Origin: Microbulbifer sp. HZ11
GTDB taxonomy: Bacteria; Pseudomonadota; Gammaproteobacteria; Pseudomonadales; Cellvibrionaceae
Direction: 5' to 3'
Assembly (NCBI RefSeq): GCF_000708675.1
Contig: NZ_JELR01000001.1
Span: forward strand, 1,674,001-1,738,000
DNA length: 64,000 nucleotides
Of the stretch, positions 18,901 to 27,496 are shown piece after piece. The notes beneath the pieces were generated by a model, which saw only the letters and a program-made list of their open reading frames with translations, was not told the DNA's origin and did not search any database. The position numbers and the translations under genes were made by a program. Every line of letters begins with the position of its first letter. Position 1 is the stretch's first letter.

Positions 18901-19173
18901 CTGAGGCCAATCATCATGACCTCGGTCGCCTTTATTGCCGGCGTGGTACCACTGGTACTGGCCGGCGGCGCCGGCGCCGAAGTACGCAACGCCATGGGGG
19001 TCACCGTATTTACCGGCATGATTGGTGTAACGCTGTTCGGATTGCTGCTGACGCCGGTGTTTTACGTGGCCCTGCGTTCGCTCTCCGGGCAACACAACCC
19101 CCAGAACGAAGGGGTGCCGCCGCGGGAAACAGCCCGGGAACGGCCGGCCGCGGTCGAGCTATCCGGGCAGTAA
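15970..19173 (+). CDS. RND multidrug efflux pump, HAE1 family (MexF/AcrB type)
   Basis: A 1067-residue inner-membrane proton antiporter of AcrB layout: twelve membrane helices and two large periplasmic loops. The N-terminus MNFSRFFVDRPIFASVLSII is typical. The proton-relay acidic pair is in GIVVDDAIVVVENVERN (TM4), and GLACKNAILIVEFA marks TM10. It would export hydrophobic compounds with the preceding adaptor. No outer-membrane TolC/OprN-like gene follows, so the channel must come from elsewhere. Expression is probably under the divergent AraC-type regulator. Confidence 0.95.
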   Translation: MNFSRFFVDRPIFASVLSIIIFVVGLISIPVLPVSEYPDVVPPSVAVTARYPGANPKTISETVATPLEEAINGVEDMIYMKSVAGSDGTLSLTVTFKLGTDPDQAQVQVQNRVSQALPRLPEDVRRQGVTTQKQSPNLMMAVHLTSPGDRFDATYIRNYAVLHIRDELARIPGVGQAGLFGAGDYAMRVWVDPQKAAALDITAADIVDSVREQNVQVSAGQIGAQPMPGENDFLISINAKGRLTSVEEFGDVVIKTGNDGEITRLSDVARIELAASEDTLRALLNGRQAVALPIFQAPGSNSLEVSQAIREKMAELDDRFPDGLEWEIAYDPTVFVSTSIKAVIKTLLEAVLLVVLVVILFLQTWRASLIPLLAVPVSIIGTFAVLHLLGFSINTLTLFGMVLAIGIVVDDAIVVVENVERNIEEGLSPLAAAHQAMREVSGPIVAISLVLCAVFVPMAFLDGITGQFYRQFAMTIAIATVISAVNSLTLSPALSATLLKPHGAAPDLPARIINRLFGWVFRPFNRFFNRSANRYQGFVGRSLNRRGLVFAVYSLLLVGTVFMFNQVPGGFIPTQDKTYLVGSIRLPEGASLDRTEAVARRVSELALDTEGVSHAAAFVGFNALQRTNTPNVGTVFVLFDDFSERDRSAGEIAAELNGKLANIKEGFAISFMPPPIFGLGAGSGYSLYVQDRSGAGYGALQTATNELAGALSQTPGLSYPFSSYQANVPQLDAEVDRLQAKAQGVRLDDLFGTLQLYFGSLYINDFNLFGRTYRVMAQADAPFRNEVADIDHLYTRNNRGEMVPINTMVQLKQSYGPDPVIRYNGYPAADLLGQSNPSMLSSSEALATVERVAAQALPPGMTIEWTDLSFEQVNRSNASMLVFPLALLLVFLVLAALYESWVLPLAVILIVPMCLLAALFGVWLTGGDNNVFVQVGLVVLMGLACKNAILIVEFARELEMEKGLDPMRAALEACRLRLRPIIMTSVAFIAGVVPLVLAGGAGAEVRNAMGVTVFTGMIGVTLFGLLLTPVFYVALRSLSGQHNPQNEGVPPRETARERPAAVELSGQ

Positions 19174-19180
19174 CAATCGA

Positions 19181-19576
19181 TCAGGCACCTGAGGAATAGC
19201 AACGCAGGCCTTCACTGTAAATCCTGCATTGCCCGCCTTCCGGACAGGGTGCGTCCATGGTCAACGGTGCACTGCCGACGGGGCACTGGGGCGCGATACC
19301 GGCGGTACACCAGTTGCCGGTATCCAGTTGATAACAGACGCTGTCACCGGTGAGGCAAGCATTCGCTGTCGGAATCTGGGTGTCACCGGAAAAGCAGTCG
19401 CGGGGATACAGCGGCGTCAGATTTTCCGGCAGGCGCCCCTGATAATAGGTTGCGGGAGAGCCTGTCAGGTCGCACCAGAATCCGTCGAGGCTTTTGATAT
19501 TGTCAATGTTGCTGGCAGTACCGGCACAGCCGGCGAAAAATGCGGCGGCGAACGGGGCAATCAGGCGCAATTTCAT
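19181..19576 (-). CDS. Small cysteine-rich lipoprotein, function unknown
   Basis: A 131-residue protein. MKLRLIAPFAAAFFAGC is a lipoprotein signal (lipobox FAGC). The start at 19576 has AGAGGATG just upstream, and longer in-frame extensions lack a signal. The mature part contains many cysteines and ends CPEGGQCRIYSEGLRCYS, closely resembling the end of the neighbouring 86-residue lipoprotein. It is probably periplasmic, disulfide-bonded and membrane-anchored. I do not recognise a named family. Confidence 0.7.
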   Translation of the reverse strand: MKLRLIAPFAAAFFAGCAGTASNIDNIKSLDGFWCDLTGSPATYYQGRLPENLTPLYPRDCFSGDTQIPTANACLTGDSVCYQLDTGNWCTAGIAPQCPVGSAPLTMDAPCPEGGQCRIYSEGLRCYSSGA

Positions 19577-19640
19577 TTCACATCCTCTGTGCGTATGAGA
19601 GGGGCTTTCCGCCCCCCAAAGCCCCGCCAATGTCGTGGGC

Positions 19641-19901
19641 TTACTTCTCGTAAACGATACAGCGGCGCCCGCCGGAAATCTCGTAACACTGGGCGGTGGC
19701 CGGGCAAATAGAACCCGGCGCCAGCTCTTCCGCGTCCCCCGGGCAACCGTCATAGTTGGTCTTCTGTTCCGCATGTACCGGCGCGCGGGGAATGGGCGCA
19801 CTGTTAGGGTAGACCACCTGATCGCGCACGCTGCTGGTACCACAGGCTGACAGTAGCGTCGCCGCCGCCATCACCGATAAAATCATCACTGGTTTGCGCA
19901 T
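19641..19901 (-). CDS. Small cysteine-containing lipoprotein, function unknown
   Basis: An 86-residue protein with signal MRKPVMILSVMAAATLLSAC (lipobox LSAC). After a proline-rich linker come four cysteines, in CPGDAEELAPGSICP and TAQCYEISGGRRCIVYEK. The spacing QC-X6-7-RC is shared with the downstream lipoprotein, suggesting a common small fold. Same strand and tight spacing suggest co-transcription of the three lipoprotein genes. Function is unknown. Confidence 0.7.
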   Translation of the reverse strand: MRKPVMILSVMAAATLLSACGTSSVRDQVVYPNSAPIPRAPVHAEQKTNYDGCPGDAEELAPGSICPATAQCYEISGGRRCIVYEK

Positions 19902-19959
19902 GGTGTCTCCTTAACTTTCATTTCACATAGCGGCAATAGATCGACAACCCGCCGCCAAC

Positions 19960-20229
19960 TCAATACACCCGCATCACCGGGAAAAACCAGCAAGCAGAGC
20001 CTACGCGACTATTTTCCGCATCGGTCGAGCACTGCCGGCTTGCCGCAGGGGGAGCCGCGGCGTTTGGTAGATAATTTCCCACTTCGACAAAGTCTGCACT
20101 CTGACTCTGGTCGTCCGGGTTGAAGAAAAATGGATCGTAGCTATTTTCGTTTCCATACGGTACGAACATACAACCCTGCATACACAGTGTGGCGCCCATT
20201 GCCACAGCTGTAATCCCTGTGCGCTTCAT
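19960..20229 (-). CDS. Small lipoprotein, function unknown
   Basis: An 89-residue protein. MKRTGITAVAMGATLCMQGC is a lipoprotein signal with Cys20 in the lipobox position. The mature part is rich in Asn/Asp/Phe and ends with two cysteines in SRQCSTDAENSRVGSACWFF, reminiscent of the pattern in the next two genes. It is the first gene of the putative three-lipoprotein unit. Function is unknown. Confidence 0.65.
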   Translation of the reverse strand: MKRTGITAVAMGATLCMQGCMFVPYGNENSYDPFFFNPDDQSQSADFVEVGNYLPNAAAPPAASRQCSTDAENSRVGSACWFFPVMRVY

Positions 20230-20480
20230 GACTCACCTACCTCGCAACTTGATCACTACCTGACCACAGCCGGGAACTCCACTTTCCCGACATCCACTCT
20301 CTGTTAATTTCAGTTTAGCGCGCAGGAAGCGTTCGACGACGCTGTTCACGTTTTAAACAAAATTAAATACGCGGGATTCAACGCACAAGGGAATGAGGCG
20401 ACGGCGATCACGTCATGGCGGGCAAAACCTTCAAAAACCGCGAAGCAAGCCGCAACAACTAAGCAAAAAGAGCACACAAA
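20230..20480. other. Intergenic region, no gene seen
   Basis: This is the leader of the lipoprotein genes plus the convergent end of the pyruvate dehydrogenase operon. Apart from the terminator that follows, I see no coding frame or RNA gene here. Confidence 0.5.
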
Positions 20481-20514
20481 AAAAGCGCCAGAGGGAAAAC
20501 CCTCTGGCGCTTTT
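20481..20514 (-). terminator. Intrinsic terminator after aceF
   Basis: A 15-bp perfect stem (AAAAGCGCCAGAGGG and its complement) with an AAAA loop gives a T-run on the minus strand just after the aceF stop codon. The plus-strand T-run makes it potentially bidirectional. Confidence 0.9.
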
Positions 20515-20545
20515 TCTAACGCTGCATTGATCTTGCGATCAAAAA

Positions 20546-22204
20546 TTACAGCAGCAGCTTGCGCACGTCAGCCAGCACGCCCGCCAGATAGGTCAGGAAA
20601 CGGCCCGCATCACCGCCGTTTACCGCACGGTGGTCGTAAGACAGTGCCAGGGGCAGCATCTTGCGCGGCACAAACTCACTGCCGTTCCATTCCGGTCGAA
20701 TCGCCAGCTTGGATACACCGAGGATACCCACTTCCGGCGCATTCACGATGGGGGTAAATCCGGTGCCACCAATAGCACCGAGACTGGAGATGGTGAAACA
20801 GGCACCCTGCATATCGCGGGGCTTCAGCTTGCCGTCGCGGGCAGCCACCGCCATGGCGGTGGCTTCCTCTGCCAGCTCGTAAAGGCCTTTTTTATCCACA
20901 TCCCGAATCACCGGGACCACTAGGCCTTTCGGTGTATCCACCGCCATGCCAATGTGCACATAGTCTTTCTTGACGATGTGCTCGCCATCGTTATGCAGGG
21001 ATACATTGAAGCTCGGCACTTCACGCAGTGCGGCAGCGGCAGCCTTCAGCAGGAACGGCACTGGCGTAATTTTCACGCCGCGTTTTTCCGCTTCAGCCTT
21101 CATTGCCTTACGGAAATCTTCCAGATCGGTAATGTCCGCATCGTCGAACTGAGTGACGTGGGGCACGGTCAGCGAGTTCCGCACCATATTCGCCGCGGTG
21201 AGCTTGTGGATCTTGCTCATCGGCTCTACACGTACCGGGCCGAACTGACTGAAGTCAATTTCCGGCATGGGCGCAATGCCGATATTGCCGCCGATACCAG
21301 CAGCAGCACCGCTTTCGGCTTTTTTCACCTGCTCCTTGATATAGGCGTGCAGGTCGTCTTTGGTCACACGACCGCGCGGACCGGTAGGCTTGACCTTGTT
21401 CAGGGTCACGCCCAGTTCGCGGCCCAGTTTGCGCACGGCGGGGCCGGCGTAAACTTCGGCGGACGGGGTGTGGTCGCGCTCTACGTGCGGATCGCGTTTC
21501 GGCGCTTCCTGCGGAGCCTCGGCTTCACTGGTCGGCGCGGGAACAGGGGCTGGCGCTGCAGCTGCCGGAGCAGGAGCCGCGCTCGCGCCACCGCCGCCAC
21601 TGTCGCCTCCAGACCGGGTCTTGATCACGCCGATCACATCACCGGTAGACACCTTGTCGCCTTCCTTCACGGAGATGGAAACGATGGTACCAGTTGCCGC
21701 AGACGGTACGTCCATGGACGCCTTGTCGCCTTCCACCACGATCAGGGCGTCGCCCTCTTCGATTTCATCACCGGCGGAGACGGAGATTTCGATCACGTCC
21801 ACAGACTCGGCCCCCCCGAGATCCGGAACCACGATTTCCTCTTCCTTCTCAACGCCTGCGGCAGCGGCCGGAGCCGGCGCTTCTTCCGCGGCGGGGGCCG
21901 GAGCCTGCTCCGCTGCCGGAGCAGGCGCTGGTTCTTCTGACGCGTCGCTACCGGCATCGTCACCAGCGTCCGTTTCCATTTCACCGATAACATCGCCCTC
22001 AGATACCTTGTCACCTTCCTTGACGGAGATGCTCAGGATCTTGCCGGCCACCGGCGCGGGGACGTCCATGGAGGCCTTGTCGCCCTCCACTACAATCAGC
22101 GCGTCCTCTTCCGCCACCGTGTCACCCACGGCAACGGCGATTTCAATTACATCTACCTGATCGGCGCCGCCGAGATCAGGCACTTTAATGACTTGTTTTG
22201 CCAT
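20546..22204 (-). CDS. aceF: Pyruvate dehydrogenase E2, dihydrolipoyl acetyltransferase
   Basis: A 552-residue E2 core subunit. Two lipoyl domains (about 2-75 and 118-190) each carry the lipoylated lysine in EGDKASMDVP. They are joined by Ala/Pro-rich linkers. The E3/E1-binding domain is near 250-290 (AVRKLGRELGVTLNKVKPTG). The catalytic domain ends with SYDHRAVNGGDAGRF, containing the active-site His and Asp. E. coli has three lipoyl domains; two is normal in many other gammaproteobacteria. It is 27 bases downstream of aceE and surely co-transcribed. No lpd is present in the window. Confidence 0.97.
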   Translation of the reverse strand: MAKQVIKVPDLGGADQVDVIEIAVAVGDTVAEEDALIVVEGDKASMDVPAPVAGKILSISVKEGDKVSEGDVIGEMETDAGDDAGSDASEEPAPAPAAEQAPAPAAEEAPAPAAAAGVEKEEEIVVPDLGGAESVDVIEISVSAGDEIEEGDALIVVEGDKASMDVPSAATGTIVSISVKEGDKVSTGDVIGVIKTRSGGDSGGGGASAAPAPAAAAPAPVPAPTSEAEAPQEAPKRDPHVERDHTPSAEVYAGPAVRKLGRELGVTLNKVKPTGPRGRVTKDDLHAYIKEQVKKAESGAAAGIGGNIGIAPMPEIDFSQFGPVRVEPMSKIHKLTAANMVRNSLTVPHVTQFDDADITDLEDFRKAMKAEAEKRGVKITPVPFLLKAAAAALREVPSFNVSLHNDGEHIVKKDYVHIGMAVDTPKGLVVPVIRDVDKKGLYELAEEATAMAVAARDGKLKPRDMQGACFTISSLGAIGGTGFTPIVNAPEVGILGVSKLAIRPEWNGSEFVPRKMLPLALSYDHRAVNGGDAGRFLTYLAGVLADVRKLLL

Positions 22205-22231
22205 GTCTCTACCTTCCTTACTCAGCGGTGA

Positions 22232-24901
22232 TTAAACCAGGCGTGGGTTTACTTTTTCCGGGTCGATATTGAGCTTCTTGATGGCGTCGGCCACTTCACT
22301 CGCTTCGATCACACCCTGGTCCGCCAGGCCTTTCAGCGCGGCAACAGCAACGTAGTTACGGTTCACTTCAAAGAAGCGACGCAGCTGCTCGCGGCTGTCG
22401 GAACGACCGAAGCCGTCGGTGCCCAGCGCAATCACATTGCCATCGATAAACTCGCGCAGCGGCTCGACGTAGGCGCGGATGTAGTCGGTGGAGATCACCA
22501 CCGGCGTCTCGTTGCCTTCGAACTGCTCGCCAATCCAGGATTTACGGGCTTCTTCGGTCGGGTGCAGCATGTTCCAACGGGCCACGTCCTGGGCTTCACG
22601 GGAAGCCTCGGTGGCGGAGGTCAGGTTCCACACGTCGGAGGTCACCCCAAACTGATCCGCCAGAATGTCCGCTGCGGCAAGCACTTCGCGCAGGATAGAG
22701 CCGGCACCGATCAGCTGAACGTGCTTCTTCGCCGCTTTGCCCTTGCCGGGCTTGCGGGAATTGTTGTCCAGCTTGTAGATACCGCGGATGATGCCTTCTT
22801 CCACGCCCTGCGGCATTTCCGGCTGCAGGTAGTTCTCGTTCTCGATGGTGATGTAGTAGAACAGGTTCTTCTGTTCTTCGTACATTTCCTTCAGGCCGTG
22901 ACGCATGATCACTGCCAGATCATAACCGTAGGCCGGGTCGTAGCTCTTACAGTTCGGGATGGTGGCAGACAGCACATGGCTGTGGCCGTCCTGGTGCTGC
23001 AGACCTTCGCCGTTCAGGGTGGTACGGCCAGCGGTGGCGCCAACGAGGAAGCCGCGCGCCTGCATGTCGCCGGCGGCCCATGCCAGGTCGCCAATGCGCT
23101 GGAAACCGAACATGGAGTAGTAGATGTAGAAAGGCACCATCGGCACGCCGTGGTTGCTGTAGGCTGTCGCCAGAGCCATCCATGCGGACATGGCACCGGC
23201 TTCGTTGATGCCTTCTTCCAGCACCTGGCCCTTCTTGTCTTCCTTGTAATACATGATCTGGCCGTGGTCGACCGGGGTGTATTTCTGGCCCTGGGAAGAG
23301 TAGATACCCAGCTGACGGAACAGACCTTCCATACCGAAGGTACGGGCTTCGTCCGGCACAATCGGCGCGACGTTTTTGCCCATTTTCTTGTCTTTCACCA
23401 GCACGGACAGTGCGCGTACGAACGCCATGGTGGTGGAGATTTCGCGGTCGCCGGAGCCCTTGGTCAGGGCGCTGAACGCGTCCAGTTCCGGGATTTCCAG
23501 CTTGGCCACCTCGGTGCTGCGGGACGGTACCGGACCACCCAGTGCCTTGCGGCGCTCGGCCATGTACTTCATCTCGGGGCTGTCCGGCGCCGGACGGTAA
23601 TACGGAACTTCCTCGATTTCCTTGTCGGTAATCGGGATCGCGAAGCGGTCGCGGAAGCGTTTCAGCGCTTCGGTGTCCATTTTCTTGACGTTGTGGGTAT
23701 CCATCGCCGCTTCACCGGCAGCACCCAGGCCGTAGCCTTTCACGGTCTGCGCCAGGATCACGGTGGGCTGGCCTTTGTGGGCCATGGCTTCGGCGTAGGC
23801 GGCGTAGACCTTGTACGGATCGTGGCCACCGCGGTTCAGCTTCATGATCTCTTCGTCGGAGAAGTCTTTGACCATCTCCGCCAGCTCCGGGTATTTACCG
23901 AAGAAGTGCTCGCGGGTGTAAGCGCCGCCGTTGGCCTTGAAGTTCTGCATCTCGCCATCGACGGTCTCGTCCATGACTTTCTGCAGCAGACCTTTTTCGT
24001 CTTTCTCGAACAGCGGATCCCACAGGCGGCCCCACAAGACCTTGATCACATTCCAGCCGGCACCGCGGAATACGCCTTCCAGCTCCTGCACGATCTTGCC
24101 GTTGCCACGTACCGGGCCGTCCAGACGCTGCAGGTTACAGTTGACCACGAACACCAGGTTTTCCAGCTTTTCGCGGCCCGCCAGGGCGATGGCGCCGAGG
24201 GATTCCGGCTCGTCACACTCACCGTCACCGAGGAATGCCCACACCTTGCGATCGCCGCGCGGAGACAGGCCGCGGGCAGACAGGTAGCGCATGATGTGCG
24301 CCTGGTAGATCGCCTGGATGGGGCCCAGGCCCATGGATACGGTGGGGAACTGCCAGTAGTCCGGCATCAGCCAGGGGTGTGGGTAGGAGGACAGGCCGTT
24401 GCCGTTTACTTCGCGGCGGAAGTTGTCCAGCTGCTCTTCATCGAAGCGGCCTTCCAGGTAGGAACGGGCGTAGATACCCGGCGCGCTGTGGCCCTGGAAG
24501 AAAATCAGGTCGCCGCGCTCTTCACCCTCGTTACCGCGGAAGAAGTAGTTGAAGGCAACATCGTACAGGGTCGCGGCAGACGAGAAGCTGGCGATGTGGC
24601 CGCCGAGGCTGTCGCTGTTGGAGTTGGCGCGAACCACCATGGCCAGCGCGTTCCAGCGGATCAGAGAGCGAATTCGACGCTCCATGAACAGGTCACCCGG
24701 CATACGCTTTTCCGCTTCCGGCGGAATGGTGTTGCGGTACGGGGTGGTGATGGCAGCCGGCAGCTGTACGCCGGTATTGGTGGCGCGGTCAGACAGCTGC
24801 TTGATCAGGAACGCAGCGCGTTCCTTGCCGCTGTGGCGGATAACCGCCTGCAGCGCGTCCAGCCATTCCTGCGTTTCCTGAATGTCGGTTTCTTCGTGCA
24901 T
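22232..24901 (-). CDS. aceE: Pyruvate dehydrogenase E1 component, homodimeric type
   Basis: An 889-residue thiamine-diphosphate enzyme that decarboxylates pyruvate and acetylates the E2 lipoyl group. The ThDP/Mg motif is GDGECDEPESLGAIALAGREK ending in NCN. Other hallmarks are YPHPWLMPDYWQFPTVSMGL and the conserved HSHVLSATIPN. The ATG at 24901 is preferred over the TTG directly before it, because the ribosome-binding site GAGGAG is then six bases away. First gene of the aceEF operon. Confidence 0.97.
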   Translation of the reverse strand: MHEETDIQETQEWLDALQAVIRHSGKERAAFLIKQLSDRATNTGVQLPAAITTPYRNTIPPEAEKRMPGDLFMERRIRSLIRWNALAMVVRANSNSDSLGGHIASFSSAATLYDVAFNYFFRGNEGEERGDLIFFQGHSAPGIYARSYLEGRFDEEQLDNFRREVNGNGLSSYPHPWLMPDYWQFPTVSMGLGPIQAIYQAHIMRYLSARGLSPRGDRKVWAFLGDGECDEPESLGAIALAGREKLENLVFVVNCNLQRLDGPVRGNGKIVQELEGVFRGAGWNVIKVLWGRLWDPLFEKDEKGLLQKVMDETVDGEMQNFKANGGAYTREHFFGKYPELAEMVKDFSDEEIMKLNRGGHDPYKVYAAYAEAMAHKGQPTVILAQTVKGYGLGAAGEAAMDTHNVKKMDTEALKRFRDRFAIPITDKEIEEVPYYRPAPDSPEMKYMAERRKALGGPVPSRSTEVAKLEIPELDAFSALTKGSGDREISTTMAFVRALSVLVKDKKMGKNVAPIVPDEARTFGMEGLFRQLGIYSSQGQKYTPVDHGQIMYYKEDKKGQVLEEGINEAGAMSAWMALATAYSNHGVPMVPFYIYYSMFGFQRIGDLAWAAGDMQARGFLVGATAGRTTLNGEGLQHQDGHSHVLSATIPNCKSYDPAYGYDLAVIMRHGLKEMYEEQKNLFYYITIENENYLQPEMPQGVEEGIIRGIYKLDNNSRKPGKGKAAKKHVQLIGAGSILREVLAAADILADQFGVTSDVWNLTSATEASREAQDVARWNMLHPTEEARKSWIGEQFEGNETPVVISTDYIRAYVEPLREFIDGNVIALGTDGFGRSDSREQLRRFFEVNRNYVAVAALKGLADQGVIEASEVADAIKKLNIDPEKVNPRLV

Positions 24902-25529
24902 CAAATGCTCCTCGGCGAATATACGACGTCGAGTCGGTGTTTTTTATGGTCAGAATTTTTTGCTGCGCAACAGTACCGCAATCACCGGGATTTCCCCGGA
25001 TTCTGCCGTCTGGTTCGCCAGATCACCGCCTGAAGTGGCGGAAAAGCAGCGAACCCTGCTCAATATTTCAGCAGCACAACAGAAGGTGCGGCGTGAAACA
25101 GCTTGAAACAGAGAGTACTGTGCGACCTGAATACCGCCGGCCATAAAGAGCCTGTTGCAGGGCTCGTTAATACCGGCTCGACTTTGAATTCGGCGTTGAA
25201 TTCTCGGCCCGTCAACTGTAGAGCGGACGCCGTGTGGCGTATTCAAATGCCCTCAATTAACCGGCTGCAAGTGCGTAAGCGGGGGCGATTGTAGTATTAC
25301 TACAAGCGTTTTTCCAGACAGGACGATTAGTAACAAATAAAACCAATATGTAAAACAATTATTTGCCAGTTGGCGCGATTACCGAAATAAATTGTGGCCT
25401 TATCGTATAATTTTATTACATAATTGAGTCCAGAAAATCATTTCTGGTCACGAAAATTCCACGCCCGGCCCATTTCAGGTAACGGATACCGAACGTGTGT
25501 ACCATCAAATAGTATCCCGCTGCATGCCG
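24902..25529. other. Long upstream region of aceE, no gene seen
   Basis: A gap of 628 bases between aceE and the end of the downstream-facing kinase gene. The part 25290-25440 is clearly AT-rich compared with its surroundings and probably holds the aceE promoter. No convincing coding frame or RNA gene is seen. The palindrome at 25289 is listed separately. Confidence 0.5.
25289..25305. promoter_or_regulatory. Perfect palindrome upstream of aceE, candidate operator
   Basis: TTGTAGTATTACTACAA is a perfect odd-length dyad (8-base arms around one T), at the border of the AT-rich promoter-like region about 390 bases upstream of aceE. Its form (TTGT..ACAA ends) resembles GntR-family operators such as those of PdhR/FadR, but the core differs. 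No gntR-type gene is in the window. Confidence 0.4.
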
Positions 25530-26810
25530 TTATCGGGGAGCTGTACCGGTGGCCAGCGGCTCGCCATCGGCTTCTCGAGCCGCTGCCGCTGGCAGGCGCA
25601 GTTCAAATCGCGCGCCCCCCAATGCCGTAGATGCACCTGCGGAAATAGACCCACTGTGCCAATCGACCACCTTGCGCACAATGGCAAGCCCGAGCCCGTA
25701 GCCGGGCAGCTCCTGAACCCCGCTTTCCCGCGCATAGGGTAGAAAAAGGTCTTCGAAATCGATGCCCGCGAGACCCGGTCCATCATCTTCAATCACAAAT
25801 ACCGCGTCGCCGTCTTCCAGGTACAGCCGGATGTGCACCACACTGGCGGAATATTTGACCCCGTTATCGATCAGGTTATTGAATACGCGAACCAGCGAGC
25901 GACGGTCGGCTTCCGCCACTACCAGGCTGGCGACATCCAGTTGCGCGCGGCGGCCGCTGATATGGGCCACCTGCTGAAAACGCGGAGATATCAGGTCAAG
26001 CAGGTTTACCGGCCCGAAGTCGAGCAGCGGCCGCTCGTGCTCCTGGCGAGCGAAGGTCAGATACTCATCGACCAGTGCGTCCAGCTCATCCAGATCTTCC
26101 TGGATTTCCCGCTTCAGATCTGCGTCACTTTCGTGAGGGAGAGAGGCCACCAAAAATCTAAGGCGGGTTATCGGTGTTCGCAACTCGTGAGACAAGGTTG
26201 CGGAAAGCTCCTGCTGAAGGGCAACCGCGCGCGCAAGACGCTGACTCATCCACACCATGGCATCCGATACCGGAGTAAAAAAGCTACTGTGGGAAAAATG
26301 AAAGTGCGCGGGGTTTCTGTCTCTGGCAAATCGCGCCGCCGCATCCTTGAGCTTCTGTAGATCGCGAATCAACGGCCACAGGCAAACCACGATGGCCACC
26401 CCGAGAAGCAGATAAAAAAACCGCGTATACCACCGATGTATCCCGACCAACTCATCCTCAAAAGGACCGAACTGGGCCATATGATCTCCGGCCTGTAAAT
26501 ACAACAGCTGGCTTCCGGCTTCATTTTCAGCGCGCACCAGTCCGCCGCGATTGAGAAGATCGACCTCGGAGGCGGGCAATAGCAACTGATCTTTCGACAG
26601 AATACTGAAGTGCCCACGGTGATTCGCTGCGGTTGGTGTACAGGTATTTTTTTCGCAATGTGCGTCGAGTAATTGCCGCAGTGAAATTTCCACCGGCTCC
26701 TGAGCGGTTGTCTTCTGCTGCTGACCGAGATACACCTGATCCGCAGTCCACACGGCCGCAGACAAACCCAGCAAAACCAACAGCAGGTAACGCAGGTAAT
26801 ACCGATTCAC
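25530..26810 (-). CDS. Sensor histidine kinase, RstB-like
   Basis: A 426-residue inner-membrane kinase. It has one N-terminal helix (about 3-22), a periplasmic sensor region (about 25-135) and a second helix (LLLGVAIVVCLWPLI), then a HAMP-like region. The dimerisation/phospho-acceptor motif is LSHELRTPITRLRF, and the ATPase domain has NNLIDNGVKYS, EDDGPGL and GYGLGLAIVRKV. The GTG at 26810 is chosen because it overlaps the regulator stop by four bases (GTGA), giving translational coupling, and places the first helix at the N-terminus. Partner of the regulator encoded just before it. Confidence 0.9.
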   Translation of the reverse strand: MNRYYLRYLLLVLLGLSAAVWTADQVYLGQQQKTTAQEPVEISLRQLLDAHCEKNTCTPTAANHRGHFSILSKDQLLLPASEVDLLNRGGLVRAENEAGSQLLYLQAGDHMAQFGPFEDELVGIHRWYTRFFYLLLGVAIVVCLWPLIRDLQKLKDAAARFARDRNPAHFHFSHSSFFTPVSDAMVWMSQRLARAVALQQELSATLSHELRTPITRLRFLVASLPHESDADLKREIQEDLDELDALVDEYLTFARQEHERPLLDFGPVNLLDLISPRFQQVAHISGRRAQLDVASLVVAEADRRSLVRVFNNLIDNGVKYSASVVHIRLYLEDGDAVFVIEDDGPGLAGIDFEDLFLPYARESGVQELPGYGLGLAIVRKVVDWHSGSISAGASTALGGARFELRLPAAAAREADGEPLATGTAPR

Positions 26811-27496
26811 AGCCGCTCCGCCAGCATATAGCCTTTCCCCCACACGGTCCTTACAGTCAGAAGCAGTGAGGCGTGCCGCTCCATTTTCTTACGCAACCGG
26901 CTGATACGACCATCAATGGTTCTATCCAGGCCATCGTAGCGACGCCCGAGTGAATTGATAAACAGGAATTCGCGACTCAACGGCTGCTGCGGATTACTTA
27001 CCAGTAACCAGAGCAGATCGAACTCACCCGGAGACAGTACAATCAGCTCATCATTGACCCACGCCTTGCGTCCACTCCGGTCAATGCGCAGATTGTCTAT
27101 CTGAATCGCCGATTTTTGCTGGTTGGGTGGAAAGTTTCGACGCAGGCAGGCGTGAATTCTGGCGAGAAGGATATCCGGGTGAACCGGCTTGACGATAAAG
27201 TCGTCCGCGCCGGCATCAAAGGCTTTCAATTGGATCGGTACATCACAGGAAGCAGTCAGAAAAAGGCAGGGACCGTTAAATTCCCTTCGCACCTCTTCAA
27301 TAATCTCAAAGCCATCGCGGCCGGGCAACATGATGTCGCATAACACAAGGTCGATGACTTCATTGCGGAGCAATTGGGAAACGCCAATACCGTCGGCAAG
27401 GTGACGTACGACAAACTGTTGTTTTTCAAGAAATTGTACAACCGACCGTGCTAATCGCTGATCGTCTTCGATCAACAGAATGCGTTTGCCATTCAT
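26807..27496 (-). CDS. OmpR-family response regulator, RstA-like
   Basis: A 229-residue regulator with an intact receiver (Glu10-Asp11-Asp12, phospho-acceptor Asp54 in LVLCDIMLPG, Thr81, Lys103) and a winged-helix domain ending RTVWGKGYMLAERL. It overlaps both neighbours: its start shares a base with the stop of the DUF3019-like gene, and its stop overlaps the kinase start. It is the likely binder of the TACA-N6-TACA box at 28921 and so may control both the MipA operon and the adjacent subtilase. Confidence 0.92.
   Translation of the reverse strand: MNGKRILLIEDDQRLARSVVQFLEKQQFVVRHLADGIGVSQLLRNEVIDLVLCDIMLPGRDGFEIIEEVRREFNGPCLFLTASCDVPIQLKAFDAGADDFIVKPVHPDILLARIHACLRRNFPPNQQKSAIQIDNLRIDRSGRKAWVNDELIVLSPGEFDLLWLLVSNPQQPLSREFLFINSLGRRYDGLDRTIDGRISRLRKKMERHASLLLTVRTVWGKGYMLAERL

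Noticed and set aside
22562..25033. Open frame of 823 codons on the plus strand
   Set aside because: It is exactly antisense to aceE, is rich in His/Val/Gln as expected for a shadow of a GC-rich gene, and has no recognisable domain.
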